Below, one piece after another: positions 38,743 through 48,395 of a stretch of 64,000 bases of DNA (its first letter is position 1; every line of letters begins with the position of its first letter). The notes below the pieces were generated by a model that was not told the DNA's origin, did not search any database, and saw nothing but the letters and a program-made list of their open reading frames with translations. The position numbers were made by a program, and so were the translations under genes. This DNA is from Cellulosilyticum ruminicola JCM 14822 (GTDB taxonomy: Bacteria; Bacillota; Clostridia; Lachnospirales; Cellulosilyticaceae): positions 1 through 64,000 of the forward strand of contig NZ_BBCG01000007.1 of assembly GCF_001311925.1 (NCBI RefSeq). Direction: 5' to 3'.

Positions 38743-39729
38743 TTATGTAATTTTAGTGAGTGCTGATTCAAATATACATTGGGCTAACTTCATTGAGTCA
38801 TGTCTAACAAGCCCTTTCTTTTCATTAATAGATACAAGTGGTGCATCTATTCTTTGAATACGTGTCCAGACTTCATGCTCTTCGTCTACTTTTAAAACCT
38901 TGGCTCCATCGTCATTATACTGTTTCAAATATTTTTCAGGTATAGAGGCATTATTGGCAATTACTACATTAATAGTACTCTTTCCTACATAATTTTCTAA
39001 AACAGTTACATGATCTTCTAAACTTAAATGAGTTGTTTCACCTGGTTGTGTCATTACATTTGCTACATAAATCTTATCAGCTTTAGACTTTGCAATTTGC
39101 TCAGTGACCTTCTCTACTAATAAATTAGAAATAATACTTGTATAAAGACTTCCCGGCCCAAATATAATAAGGTCAGCTTCTTCAATTGCTGTCATTACCT
39201 CTTCTGCAGGCTTTGGATTTCTTGGTTCAAGCCAAATCTCATTTATATCTAAAAGTTTATCTTTGCCATAGTCTACTATTTGTGTTTCTCCTATAACCTT
39301 TTCTCCATCTTCAAAAATAGCTTCTAAATGAACATCTTCATAGGTTACCGGTAGTACTTTACCTGTAATGGCTAAAACATTACTTGTCACCTTTACAGCT
39401 TCTTCAAAACTACCTGTAATTTCTGTAAGAGCTGCTAAAAACAAGTTTCCAAAACTTTGTCCACATAAGCCACCCTCTTTGAAGCGGTGTTGTAATAATC
39501 TTTCCATAATAGGTTCTGTATTCGCCAGTGCTACGAGACAATTGCGAATATCTCCCGGAGGAATCATACCCATCTCTTGTCTGAGTTTTCCTGATCCACC
39601 ACCATTATCAGATACAGTAACAACCGCTGTGATATGAGAAGTATATTTTTTAATTCCCTTAAGCATGGTTGATAATCCTGTACCCCCACCTATTACAACA
39701 ACCTTTAAATCTTGCTGCCTTATTTTCAT
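38743..39729 (-). CDS. yvcK: YvcK/CofD-like UDP-sugar-binding protein
   Basis: 328 residues, CofD-like Rossmann fold. Motifs are VVVIGGGTGLSTMLKGIK, TVSDNGGGSGKLRQEMGMIPPGDIRNCLVALA and FGPGSLYTSII. B. subtilis YvcK binds UDP-GlcNAc, is needed for growth on gluconeogenic sources and for PBP1 placement. Between rapZ (4 bases) and whiA in the conserved operon. Confidence 0.95.
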   Translation of the reverse strand: MKIRQQDLKVVVIGGGTGLSTMLKGIKKYTSHITAVVTVSDNGGGSGKLRQEMGMIPPGDIRNCLVALANTEPIMERLLQHRFKEGGLCGQSFGNLFLAALTEITGSFEEAVKVTSNVLAITGKVLPVTYEDVHLEAIFEDGEKVIGETQIVDYGKDKLLDINEIWLEPRNPKPAEEVMTAIEEADLIIFGPGSLYTSIISNLLVEKVTEQIAKSKADKIYVANVMTQPGETTHLSLEDHVTVLENYVGKSTINVVIANNASIPEKYLKQYNDDGAKVLKVDEEHEVWTRIQRIDAPLVSINEKKGLVRHDSMKLAQCIFESALTKIT

Positions 39730-39732
39730 GGT

Positions 39733-40605
39733 TTATTTTCCTCTTTTACTATCCTTTTCTATATCTCTATGTTGTCTAAGTACAGTATGCCCCCGTTTTT
39801 GTAAAAATTCATAAAGGGCATTTGCAATTGTTACAGAACGATGTTTTCCACCTGTACAACCGATTGCAATAACCACTTGATTTTTACCTTCTTGCTTATA
39901 ATTTGGAATTAAGAAGTCAATCATATCTTCTAATTTTGTTAAAAACTTTTGTGTTACATCAAAACTCAATACATAATCTCTAACAATAGCCTCATTTCCT
40001 GTATAAGGGCGCATTTCCGGATTATAGTATGGATTTGGTGCAAAACGTACATCGAATACTAAATCTGCATCAATTGGTATACCATATTTAAATCCAAAGG
40101 ATACAATTGTTACCATAAGACTATTAAAGTCCTTTTTCTCGTTATAAATTTTAAAGAGTACTTCTTTTGTATCTTTAGGTAACATATATGATGTATCAAT
40201 AATATGATTTGCTTTTTCTTTTATCTCACTTAAAATTTTTCTTTCTTTTTCAATGCCTTCTTCTATTCTTTCACTTCTAGCAAGTGGATGCAGTCTTCTC
40301 GTTTCTTTAAAACGTTTAATAAGTTCTGCATCACTACAATCAAAGAATAAAATTTCATAAGTGTGTCCCATTTCTACGAGCTCATTCAAACTACTGAATA
40401 AATCCGCAAATAAACTTCCACCACGTATATCAATTCCTAACACAACTTTATCTAATTTGCCTTGTTGGGCTGCAATAAGTTGTGCAAAGTTTTTAATAAG
40501 TGTCGGTGGAAGATTATCCACACAATAATAACCCATATCTTCGAAAAAGTTAATGGCGCTACTTTTGCCAGCACCTGACATTCCAGTTACAATAATAAAG
40601 TTCAT
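39733..40605 (-). CDS. rapZ: RapZ/YvcJ nucleotide-binding protein
   Basis: 290 residues, P-loop protein: MSGAGKSSAINFFEDMGYYCVDNLPP at the N-terminus and the C-terminal domain with GCTGGKHRSVTIA. In E. coli RapZ is an RNase E adaptor tuning GlcN6P; the Firmicutes YvcJ hydrolyses nucleotides and its target is unclear. AAGGAGG precedes the ATG. It follows murB by 25 bases. Confidence 0.95.
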   Translation of the reverse strand: MNFIIVTGMSGAGKSSAINFFEDMGYYCVDNLPPTLIKNFAQLIAAQQGKLDKVVLGIDIRGGSLFADLFSSLNELVEMGHTYEILFFDCSDAELIKRFKETRRLHPLARSERIEEGIEKERKILSEIKEKANHIIDTSYMLPKDTKEVLFKIYNEKKDFNSLMVTIVSFGFKYGIPIDADLVFDVRFAPNPYYNPEMRPYTGNEAIVRDYVLSFDVTQKFLTKLEDMIDFLIPNYKQEGKNQVVIAIGCTGGKHRSVTIANALYEFLQKRGHTVLRQHRDIEKDSKRGK

Positions 40606-40630
40606 AGTAGCCTCCTTAGTACTTATCTAT

Positions 40631-41560
40631 TTAGTTCTTAATAACTTTTACTTCTGTCTCTAAGTATACACCAAATTTACTTTGTACTGTATCTTGTACG
40701 TGTTTAATCAACTTCGTAAGTTCTTCAAATGTTGCACCGCCTTCATTCACCACGAATCCACAGTGTTTATCAGATACAGCTGCGCCACCTATTCGAAATC
40801 CTCTAAGTCCACTATCTTCAATAAGTTTACCTGCATAAAGCTGCATTTCACCTTCTTTAGGTACTGGTCTTTTAAAAGTGCTTCCTGCACTTGGTTTATC
40901 TAATGGTTGTTTATCTCTTCTACGCCCATTAAAATCTTTAATAGTAGCTAAAATTTCTTCCTTTTTACCTTTCGCTAAGTCTAATGTTACTTCTAATACA
41001 ATAAGTCCTTCTTTTTCAATGATACTTTTACGGTAGCCAAGTTCTAATGATTCTTTACTTAATTCATAGACCTTACCATCTTGATTCATAACTTTAGCAC
41101 TTACAATTACATCTTTAATTTCCCCGCCATATGCACCTGCATTCATTGTTACAGCGCCTCCTAGTGTCCCAGGAATACCATGGGCAAATTCAAATCCTGT
41201 AAGTGATTCATCTGCTGCTTTTGTAGCAATTTTTGAAAGGAGTGCACCAGCTTGTGCTCTTACTGTAGTTCCTTCAATTACTACATCTGATAAATTTTTA
41301 TATACCTGAATAATCACCCCACGAAATCCTAGATCATCTACAAGCAAGTTGCTGCCATTACCAATAATATAGTACGGTACATTATTTTCTTTGCATGCTA
41401 CTACAATATATTGAATCTCTTCAATTGCACTAGGCTTCACAATAATATCTGCTGGTCCACCTACTCTAAATGTTGTATATTTCTTCATCGGTTCATTTAT
41501 TAGTATATTTTCTTTTAATATCTTTCGAGATAAAATTTCTGTTATTAAATTTATGTCCAT
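40631..41560 (-). CDS. murB: UDP-N-acetylenolpyruvoylglucosamine reductase (MurB)
   Basis: 309 residues, type II MurB. The FAD-binding motifs are TTFRVGGPADIIVKP and IGNGSNLLVDDLGFRGVII. The catalytic region has GFEFAHGIPGTLGGAVTMNAGAYGG and PSAGSTFKRP, followed by SGLRGFRIGGAAVSDKH. It makes UDP-MurNAc with NADPH. AAGGAG precedes the ATG. First gene of the run that includes rapZ, yvcK, whiA and the Crh-like gene. A small hairpin GCGTAA/TTACGC at 41574-41599 lies in its 5' leader. Confidence 0.96.
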   Translation of the reverse strand: MDINLITEILSRKILKENILINEPMKKYTTFRVGGPADIIVKPSAIEEIQYIVVACKENNVPYYIIGNGSNLLVDDLGFRGVIIQVYKNLSDVVIEGTTVRAQAGALLSKIATKAADESLTGFEFAHGIPGTLGGAVTMNAGAYGGEIKDVIVSAKVMNQDGKVYELSKESLELGYRKSIIEKEGLIVLEVTLDLAKGKKEEILATIKDFNGRRRDKQPLDKPSAGSTFKRPVPKEGEMQLYAGKLIEDSGLRGFRIGGAAVSDKHCGFVVNEGGATFEELTKLIKHVQDTVQSKFGVYLETEVKVIKN

Positions 41561-41704
41561 TTTTTCAACTCCTTGCGTAAAGTTTTAGTTATTACGCCTT
41601 ATTCTATTTAATAATATACAATATTTTCATTTATAATGATAGTATTTTTAACTGCTATTATTGTACCCAAAACCTTCCATCTCACTTGCGGTCAATAGCT
41701 TTTA

Positions 41705-44700
41705 TTAGACTCTAAAAACTGCTTTGCTGCCTGTAGATCCCGTTGTCACTTCAAGTCCAACAGGTATTTGCTCTCTAAGTTCACGTACATGAGAAATAAT
41801 GCCAATAAGCCTTCCTGTGTCTTGAATATTTAGAAGTACTTTAATGGCCATCTCTAATGCCTCTTCATCTAGACTTCCAAAGCCTTCATCAATAAATAAA
41901 GTATCTAATGGAGTAGCTCCTGCAAGTCTTTGAATAACTTCTGACAGTCCTAATGCTAAAGCAAGTGCTGCCATAAAGCTCTCGCCTCCTGAAAGTGTAT
42001 TTACAGGCCTTGTTTCATTGCTATAATAATCTCTAATTCCTATATCTAACCCTACCTGTGCATTAGCTCTAGATAAATCATCGCTGCGATAAAGCTCATA
42101 ACGATTTAGTGTCATTGGTTTAAGCTTCTTATTAGCACTTGCTAATACTTCTTCAAAAATACTACTTTGAATATAACGTTCAAAAGAAAGCCCTTTAGAA
42201 TTTTTACCTTTTGCCACTGTACTAATTTTGTCTAAAATACGTTGACGTTTTAAAAGAGCCGTTGTTGCACCATAAATTTCTTTTAAACTTTTTATGATTT
42301 TTTCATGGGCTTGTAGATACTGTTCTAACTTCGTCTTTTCTACATTAAGTCTAGTATTTTCAGCAAGTACCTTTTCGCTATTTTCTTTAGCACTTTCTAA
42401 ATCTTCTTGCTTAAAGTCTTTTTGTTTTCTTTTGAAGCACTTTGTATTTTTCTTCAGAAACAACTTGATCATGCGTATAAATTTCTACTTTCCTTTTACC
42501 ATTCTCAATCGCTAGATCACTTAACTTACTCGCCTTATAGGCTTCTTTATTTTCAAATCCAGCAGATAAGATTGCACTCTTTAAAGTTTCTTTTTGCTCA
42601 ACTCCTTGCTTTTTAAGTTCTCCTAAATGTTTCTTAGTTTCTTCTAATCTTGTTGTGTACTGAGCTTGCTTTTTACGTAAAGTCTCTACCTTTTCTCCTA
42701 ATTCTTTATAGACTTTTTCTTTTAATTCATACTCTCTTTTTAAGCCTTCTATTTTCTTTTCTAAAGCTTCTTGATTACGTAATTCTTCTGGAACGTCTTT
42801 TTCAATAGATTTTATAGCAGCTCTTTGTTCATTTAAATCTAATTTTGCTTTTTCAATAAAATTCTTTCCATTTTCTTTACGCTCTTCAGATTCTTTAAGC
42901 TTCTTATTATCTTCGTCTAAACTTTTCTCTAACTCTTCTAATCTACTAATCTTACTTTTTAAAATTTCAATATCGTTATCTAACTTTTCTTTTGATTCCT
43001 CTGTAATATTACCTTTTGCTTTTATTTTTTCATTATAGTCATCTATTTGATTTTTTACTGCTGTACATTTTGCTTCTTGTGCAGCACTTTCTTGCTTTAA
43101 CTTAGCCAGTCTCGTTTCAGCTTGTTTTTTAGCTGTTTCTATTTTTTCAAGTTCCTCTTTAGTTATATGATTATCTGTTAAAACAGCTTTTTTAGGATGA
43201 CGCAGTGAACCACATACCGGACAAGGAGTATTTTCTTCTAAAGTTTGTGCAAGTTCTGCAGCTTGACCATTGAACCATATACTAAACGCATCTCTATATT
43301 CACTTTCACACGCATTATAAACCTTATCATGTACCTCTATCTCTTTATATATTCCTTGCAAATTATTAAATAGCACCTTAGCTTCCCGTTCTCTACTTGC
43401 TCTTTCTGACACAAGCTTTAATGCATCTTCCATTTCTCTTTGAAGCATATATAGTTCAGTAGACTTTTTCTGTAACTGTGACTTTTCTTTAATCTCTTCT
43501 TGTTTGTTGCTTATTTGTATTTTAACAGCTTCTAATATTTCTTCTAATTTTTTATACCCATTCTCATATTTATCAAGCTGCTTACTCAAGTCACTTTCTC
43601 GTTTATAAGCTTCATTAAGTTCTAAAACCTTTGGTACATAAGTTTCCAAAACATTAACTTCTTTTCTAAGTCCTGCCGCTTCATCTATTAATTTTTCATT
43701 AAGCTTTAATTCTTCTTCTTTTGCTTTTAAAAATTCTTCTATATCTTTTAGCTCTGCTTTATATTTTTCCTGATCGTTTTGTTTCACCAAAACTTCATCT
43801 CTAAGCTTCATAACGACTTCTTCTAAAGGTATAATACCTTTTGCTTTTTCAGCTAAAGTTACTTTCTCTTTTAAAGTTTTAAATTCTGCTTCTTGTTCTT
43901 TTAAAATTTTTAAGTGTTCTTCTAATTTAACCTTTTCTAGCGTGTCATTGGCCATTTGTGTCAGCTTTGCAAGCTCTTCTTGTGATTTAGTAATAGCTTC
44001 GCTTATTTCTAGTAACTTGACTTCTATTTTTTCTTTTTCATTATATTTTACCTTGCAAATTGTTTCTAAAATCTCACATACTTCTGGTGCATTATAAATA
44101 ACCTTTGTCTGCATATACGTATTTAACATTTCATGATCATTTGGTGCTATTGTGTCCATAATAGCCTTATAATTGGCCTCTTGATCATGTAATTCATTTT
44201 TAGCACTTGCTGAAAGCTTATCTAATGACTTCTCTACATTTTGATAAATTCCTGTTTCAAAAATATCTTGTAGAATTTGTTGTCTCTCCTTACTACTTAC
44301 AGTAAGTAGCTCTCTAAACTTATTTTGTGCAATCATAATAACTTGTCTAAATTGCCCAATATTAAAATGAAGTAGCTCATTAATCTTTTCACCAGCTTCA
44401 TTATATTTAGAGGTAATAATCTTATATTCTCCATCTTCCTCTTTATAAAATTCCACCTCTGCTGGCACTTTAATAAGTTTGTCACTTTTCCCTTTTTTAG
44501 GTGCACGTTCATATTGAGGACGTCTTATAATGCGATATTCTTCATTACGCAGTTTAAAGAATAATTCTACCTCTGTAATAACGCCTTCTTCTGCAAACTT
44601 ACTACGCATATTTTCGCCACTACGTTCACCCCCATTGGTTTCTCCATAAAGGGCATAACATATCGCATCTAAAATAGTCGTCTTTCCACCACCTGTAGGT

Positions 44701-44804
44701 CCATAAATCAGAAACATATTAGCATCTTCTAACTGCATAAAATCTACAATCTGTTCACCACCATAAGGACCAAAAGCAGTCATCTTCAACAATTTAGGCC
44801 TCAT
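41705..44804 (-). CDS. sbcC: Exonuclease subunit SbcC, frameshifted near 42435
   Basis: Large SMC-like ATPase, about 1,030 residues when joined. The N-terminal lobe has Walker A (YGPTGGGKTTILDAI), long coiled coils and the zinc hook CPVC at about residue 540 (NTPCPVCGSLRHP). The C-terminal lobe has the signature NTLSGGESFMAALALALGLSEV and Walker B LFIDEGFGSLDEEALEMA. The two parts lie in different frames: the N-part ends in a stop after KTKRL at 42411, the C-part opens by 42472. Removing one A from the A-runs near 42430-42445 restores a single frame. With SbcD it cuts hairpins and double-strand ends. Overlaps sbcD by 11 bases. Otherwise intact, so a sequence error or very recent mutation is likely. 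Confidence 0.93.
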
Positions 44805-45963
44805 TTTTTTCCTCCTCTACTTCTTTAACAATTTCCTCTATCATTTCAATTTCATCTGCTTCAAAATCAGTTTCACCTACGAAATTTAAAAATTCCATGA
44901 AGACTTCTGTTATTGTACGTTCCTTCGTCTTTAAAAAATCTGTATTACTCACTACATAATCATCTGTATTGGTATTTGCTTTATTTTCTTCAGCTACCCA
45001 TTCACTGCCTAGAATATATGGATAAATATGTCTCAGCCTCGCTGTGACATCGTGTACATAATTACCTGTTAATTTAGCATATACATAGTCATCCTTATGT
45101 TCATCTACTTCAGAAGCTGCAATAATTTCTTCTACACTTCCTTTTAAAATACGTACATCACGAAGGACATTAAAGCTTTTCTCTTCAATCTCTAAGTTTC
45201 CTTTTTGATCTACATCTAAAAGAACATATCCTTTAGGCTGATTTGCTTCTGAAATAGAATATTTAAGTAATGAACCACTATAACGAATATAATTTCTCCC
45301 CATAGCTTGTCTCTTGTGAAGGTGTCCTAAAGCTGTATAAGTAAAATCTTTAAAGTTCTCTGCATTTACAAATTCAGCGCCTCCTACTACACTTAATCTT
45401 CTTTCTGAATCAGATACTTCTCCACCCGTTACAAAAGCATGTGCCACTACAATACTAGGATTTTCTGTCTTTTCTTTTTTCATTTCACCAACTAAATAAG
45501 CCATAGCTTCATCATGTCTTTTAATATTTTCATCTCCCGCTATTTCTCTTACTTTAGATGGCTCTATATAAGGCACTAAAAATACATCAATACATTCGTT
45601 ACTTACTGTAACTTGCAACTTTTCATAACCTTTGGAACTCTTCCCTACAATATAAAGATTTTGATTTTCAAAAAGTTTACTTCCAAAATCTATACGCTCT
45701 TCACTATCATGATTTCCCGCTATAGCTATAGTATAAATCTTATGTTCTAATACAACCTTGCTTAAGAATTCATTAAAAAGTTCTACTGCTTCCTCACTTG
45801 GAATACTTCTATCATAAATATCCCCAGCAATAATAAGTACATCTACTTTTTCACGCTCTATAGTCTCTAAAATCTGTTCTAGTATATATCTTTGGTCTTC
45901 TATTAACGAAAAACCTCCTAAACTTCTTCCCAAATGCCAATCAGAAGTGTGCAAAATTTTCAT
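44794..45963 (-). CDS. sbcD: Exonuclease subunit SbcD
   Basis: About 389 residues, Mre11-type nuclease: HTSDWHLGRSLGG, IAGDIYDRSIPS, IAGNHDS and TALGHLHKRQ give the two-metal phosphoesterase site. It forms the SbcCD complex with the next gene. The ATG at 45963 has AGGAG ten bases upstream; an ATG two codons earlier (45969) is also possible. A run of acidic residues closes the protein. Confidence 0.95.
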   Translation of the reverse strand: MKILHTSDWHLGRSLGGFSLIEDQRYILEQILETIEREKVDVLIIAGDIYDRSIPSEEAVELFNEFLSKVVLEHKIYTIAIAGNHDSEERIDFGSKLFENQNLYIVGKSSKGYEKLQVTVSNECIDVFLVPYIEPSKVREIAGDENIKRHDEAMAYLVGEMKKEKTENPSIVVAHAFVTGGEVSDSERRLSVVGGAEFVNAENFKDFTYTALGHLHKRQAMGRNYIRYSGSLLKYSISEANQPKGYVLLDVDQKGNLEIEEKSFNVLRDVRILKGSVEEIIAASEVDEHKDDYVYAKLTGNYVHDVTARLRHIYPYILGSEWVAEENKANTNTDDYVVSNTDFLKTKERTITEVFMEFLNFVGETDFEADEIEMIEEIVKEVEEEKNEA

Positions 45964-46157
45964 CTTCATACCTCTCCTAATATTTATTTCTTACATTCAT
46001 ACTATACTATTTTTCCCTATAGTGCTATAGTTAAGCTTTTTATACAATTTTTTTATTCTAATCTTGTTAAAATTTTTATTTAACCCGTTGGGCATGTATG
46101 CCGATTGTGTATAATGAACATATAAACCTATAAGGAGTAGAAATAGGAGATTACGCC

Positions 46158-47162
46158 ATGATTAGACGTAAAAGAATGGTTGTAAAAAAGTATAGCCGTA
46201 GACATGAAAAAATTAGACAGCGTTTAGTTTACATTATTATAGCCTCATTGTGTTTATTAGGAATTATTTATCAAAAACTAGGTATTTATAATAATGCTGA
46301 TAAGCTGGGAAGAGTAGGTTCCCTTATTACTGTAAATGATGTTAATATGCATCTTTACACAACGGGTACAGGTGATTTACCTATTGTATTCACCTCTACT
46401 ATAGGGCAAATTATGCCTTATGCAGATACTTATGAACTTCATAGTGTTCTTGCTAATGAAACTAGTATTGCTGTATATGATAAACCTGGATATGGTTGGA
46501 GTGATTTTACTTCTGCCCCAAGAGATATTGATACAATTGTAAATGAAATTCATACCTTAATTGATGAATCTGAACTTGCAAAACCATTTGTTTATGTAGC
46601 CCATGGCATGGGGTCATTCGAAGCATTACGCTATGCCCAGCTTTATCCTGAAGATGTAGCTGGTATTGTACTAATAGATGGTGCTTCACCAAGCTTTGGG
46701 GCTGATTTTAACAACATTATGATTATAGAATCATTTATGATTAATGGGGCTCGTAATACAGGTCTTTTAAGGCTTATGCAAAACACTAACTATGTAAGTA
46801 ATTTACTTTGCATGAATAAACAGCTTCCTGATCAAGTTAAACTACTAAGTAGGGGTATCAATTTAGAAAAACTTTGGAACCGTAATATTATTGCAGAAAA
46901 ACTTAAAGTTCCAGAAAATGCCCAAGTCATTTTAGATGCAGGTAGTATTGGTAATATCCCACTTCGTATTATTACTTCTAAAGCTAGTCCATATAGTAAC
47001 TGGAGTAGATCACAAAACTCAATGCGTTCTTTATCAACTGACTTTGCACAATACCATATTAATGGTTCAGTAGATTACATTGAAAATAGTGATGTACCTC
47101 AAATACTATCTGTTATTCATGAACTTAGTGATTCTATTCTTGAATCTAGAGATGACTATTAA
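46158..47162 (+). CDS. Membrane-anchored alpha/beta-hydrolase-fold protein lacking the catalytic Ser
   Basis: 334 residues: a basic N-terminus (RRKRMVVKKYSRRHEKIRQR), a membrane segment at about 24-38, then an extracellular alpha/beta-hydrolase fold (VAVYDKPGYGWSD-like strand, IVLIDGASPSF). The nucleophile elbow, normally GHSMGG, reads AHGMGS, so the Ser is Gly150. The C-terminal place where relatives have SGHYIHL reads GSVDYIENSD, so the catalytic His also seems lost. It is probably a pseudoenzyme or uses other chemistry. Promoter-like TATAAT at about 46109 with a weak TTGGGC box 16 bases upstream. Ends in a strong terminator. Confidence 0.8.
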   Translation: MIRRKRMVVKKYSRRHEKIRQRLVYIIIASLCLLGIIYQKLGIYNNADKLGRVGSLITVNDVNMHLYTTGTGDLPIVFTSTIGQIMPYADTYELHSVLANETSIAVYDKPGYGWSDFTSAPRDIDTIVNEIHTLIDESELAKPFVYVAHGMGSFEALRYAQLYPEDVAGIVLIDGASPSFGADFNNIMIIESFMINGARNTGLLRLMQNTNYVSNLLCMNKQLPDQVKLLSRGINLEKLWNRNIIAEKLKVPENAQVILDAGSIGNIPLRIITSKASPYSNWSRSQNSMRSLSTDFAQYHINGSVDYIENSDVPQILSVIHELSDSILESRDDY

Positions 47163-47207
47163 TAAATTCACAGGCCTATAAAACCAATTTGAATTAGATA
47201 TTGAGAC

Positions 47208-47242
47208 AAAAAGGAGGATTCTTAAAAGAACCCTCCTTTTTT
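47208..47242 (+). terminator. Terminator of the hydrolase-fold gene
   Basis: AAAAAGGAGGATTCTT pairs with GAACCCTCCTTTTTT with one mismatch, followed by T-run. Confidence 0.92.
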
Positions 47243-47295
47243 AGAGCTTCTATATTGCTTTAGACTATTCTATCTTTGCAAAGGATTTTATAAAG

Positions 47296-47624
47296 TTATA
47301 ACTTTTTTGCATTTAATACTATATCTGCAATTTCTTCCATATTTGTTATACGTCCTACTGCTAATGAACGTTTACCACATACACTATAAACACAAGTACC
47401 ACAAGCTAAAAGTTCTACACCACTAGTTTCAAGCCCTTCTAAGATATCTCTAAAATGAGATTCTCTTGTTACAAGTTTTACACCAGAATTATAAAAGATA
47501 ATTGCATCAGGTTTATCTAAGCTCGCTAAAACTTTTCTAAGAAATGTTCCTAATAAAGTTCTACCAACCTCACTATCCCTTGGCCAAGTGTATCACTATT
47601 AATAATAATAACTTCTTTATACAC
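47296..47624 (-). CDS. DsrE/YedF-like protein, frameshifted in a G-run near 47579
   Basis: GTG at 47624 with GGAGGAG upstream begins VYKEVIIINSDTLGQG. After one missing G (GGG where GGGG would keep frame) it goes on as DSEVGRTLLGTFLRKVLASL ... IIFYNSGVKLV ... GVELLACGTCVYSVCGKRSLAVGRITNMEEI to TAA 47296-47298. Joined, it is 109 residues and matches the C-terminal DsrE-like half of YedF selenium/sulfur-metabolism proteins, without the N-terminal TusA half. The conserved Cys is in CGTC; the motif after it (VYSVC) differs from the usual LDYYG. Too disrupted to show as one open frame, so easily missed. Confidence 0.75.
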
Positions 47625-47697
47625 CTTGTCTCCTCCTTCAATAGTCGCTCCTTGCTATCAATATATGCAGACTACGAATTATAGGTGATAAGATAAA

Positions 47698-48072
47698 TTA
47701 ATGTTTCTTTTTGAAATAAATAACAATATCTACAATTCCTTTAGCAATAGCTGACATTAAAAACACTAAATTCACTGCAAATCCAGCAATAGATACGCCT
47801 CTATATTCTCTCTTTTTCCCCATTCCCATAGCACCAAGTACAATCCCAACTACAGTAATAGGAAGCCCAAGCACAGGTACAATCCAACCTATAGAACCAA
47901 AAATCCCTAAAATTAATGAAGGCCATGCTCCTGGATTCTTTTTCTTACGAATATATATCTTTCCCTGCGTAGCAATCTCTTCTTTCTCCAATAAATCATC
48001 ATCCAAACAAGCCGCCAATGTGCTTTGGTCTAATAATTCCTTACTTATAATCTCTCTATCTCTATTTCTCAT
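47698..48072 (-). CDS. Small two-segment membrane protein (DUF4190-like)
   Basis: 124 residues: a charged N-terminal 45 residues, then two hydrophobic segments (WPSLILGIFGSIGWIVPVLGLPITVVGIVLGAMGM, and GFAVNLVFLMSAIAKGIVDIVIYF) joined by GKKREYRGVSIA. The pattern G-x-x-G with a short basic loop recalls DUF4190 proteins. Function unknown. The start at 48072 has GGAGG eight bases upstream; the frame to 48192 has no site. Confidence 0.75.
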   Translation of the reverse strand: MRNRDREIISKELLDQSTLAACLDDDLLEKEEIATQGKIYIRKKKNPGAWPSLILGIFGSIGWIVPVLGLPITVVGIVLGAMGMGKKREYRGVSIAGFAVNLVFLMSAIAKGIVDIVIYFKKKH

Positions 48073-48329
48073 ATAACGCACCTCCATCTTACGTATTTTA
48101 AATATATATGTTGATACACTTATTTCACAAGTAAAATTATACACAAGATAAATAATGAAATTATGTTTAATACTAGTATATCCCATTTCCATCCAATTAT
48201 CTATTCACATTCTCCACAACATTTATACATCTTATATTCTACCCTTTACACATCTTAAAACATACACACCCTCATAATTTTATCTTGCATTCGAACAAAG
48301 TGAGTGCAAAGGAAAATTAGATATGCCAC

Positions 48330-48347
48330 TTATCCACATTATCCACG
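48330..48347 (+). other. Two head-to-tail DnaA-box-like 9-mers
   Basis: TTATCCACA (48330-48338) is followed without gap by TTATCCACG (48339-48347). The first is a consensus DnaA box. No dnaA, dnaN or gidA gene is nearby, so this is not oriC. Another TTATCCACA is at 53393-53401. The 48073-48395 gap also holds the potD terminator and otherwise only AT-rich sequence. Confidence 0.4.
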
Positions 48348-48352
48348 CCTCA

Positions 48353-48385
48353 TAAAAAAAGACTCTAGCACTTATGCTAGAGCCT
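48353..48385 (-). terminator. Terminator of the pot operon
   Basis: AGGCTCTAGC pairs with GCTAGAGTCT (loop ATAAGT on the minus strand) and is followed by seven Ts. Confidence 0.93.
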
Positions 48386-48395
48386 ATATCTCTCA

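Noticed and set aside
48073-48395. Chromosome origin (oriC)
   Set aside because: Only two DnaA-like boxes and no dnaA/dnaN/rpmH neighbours; gene context is polyamine transport.
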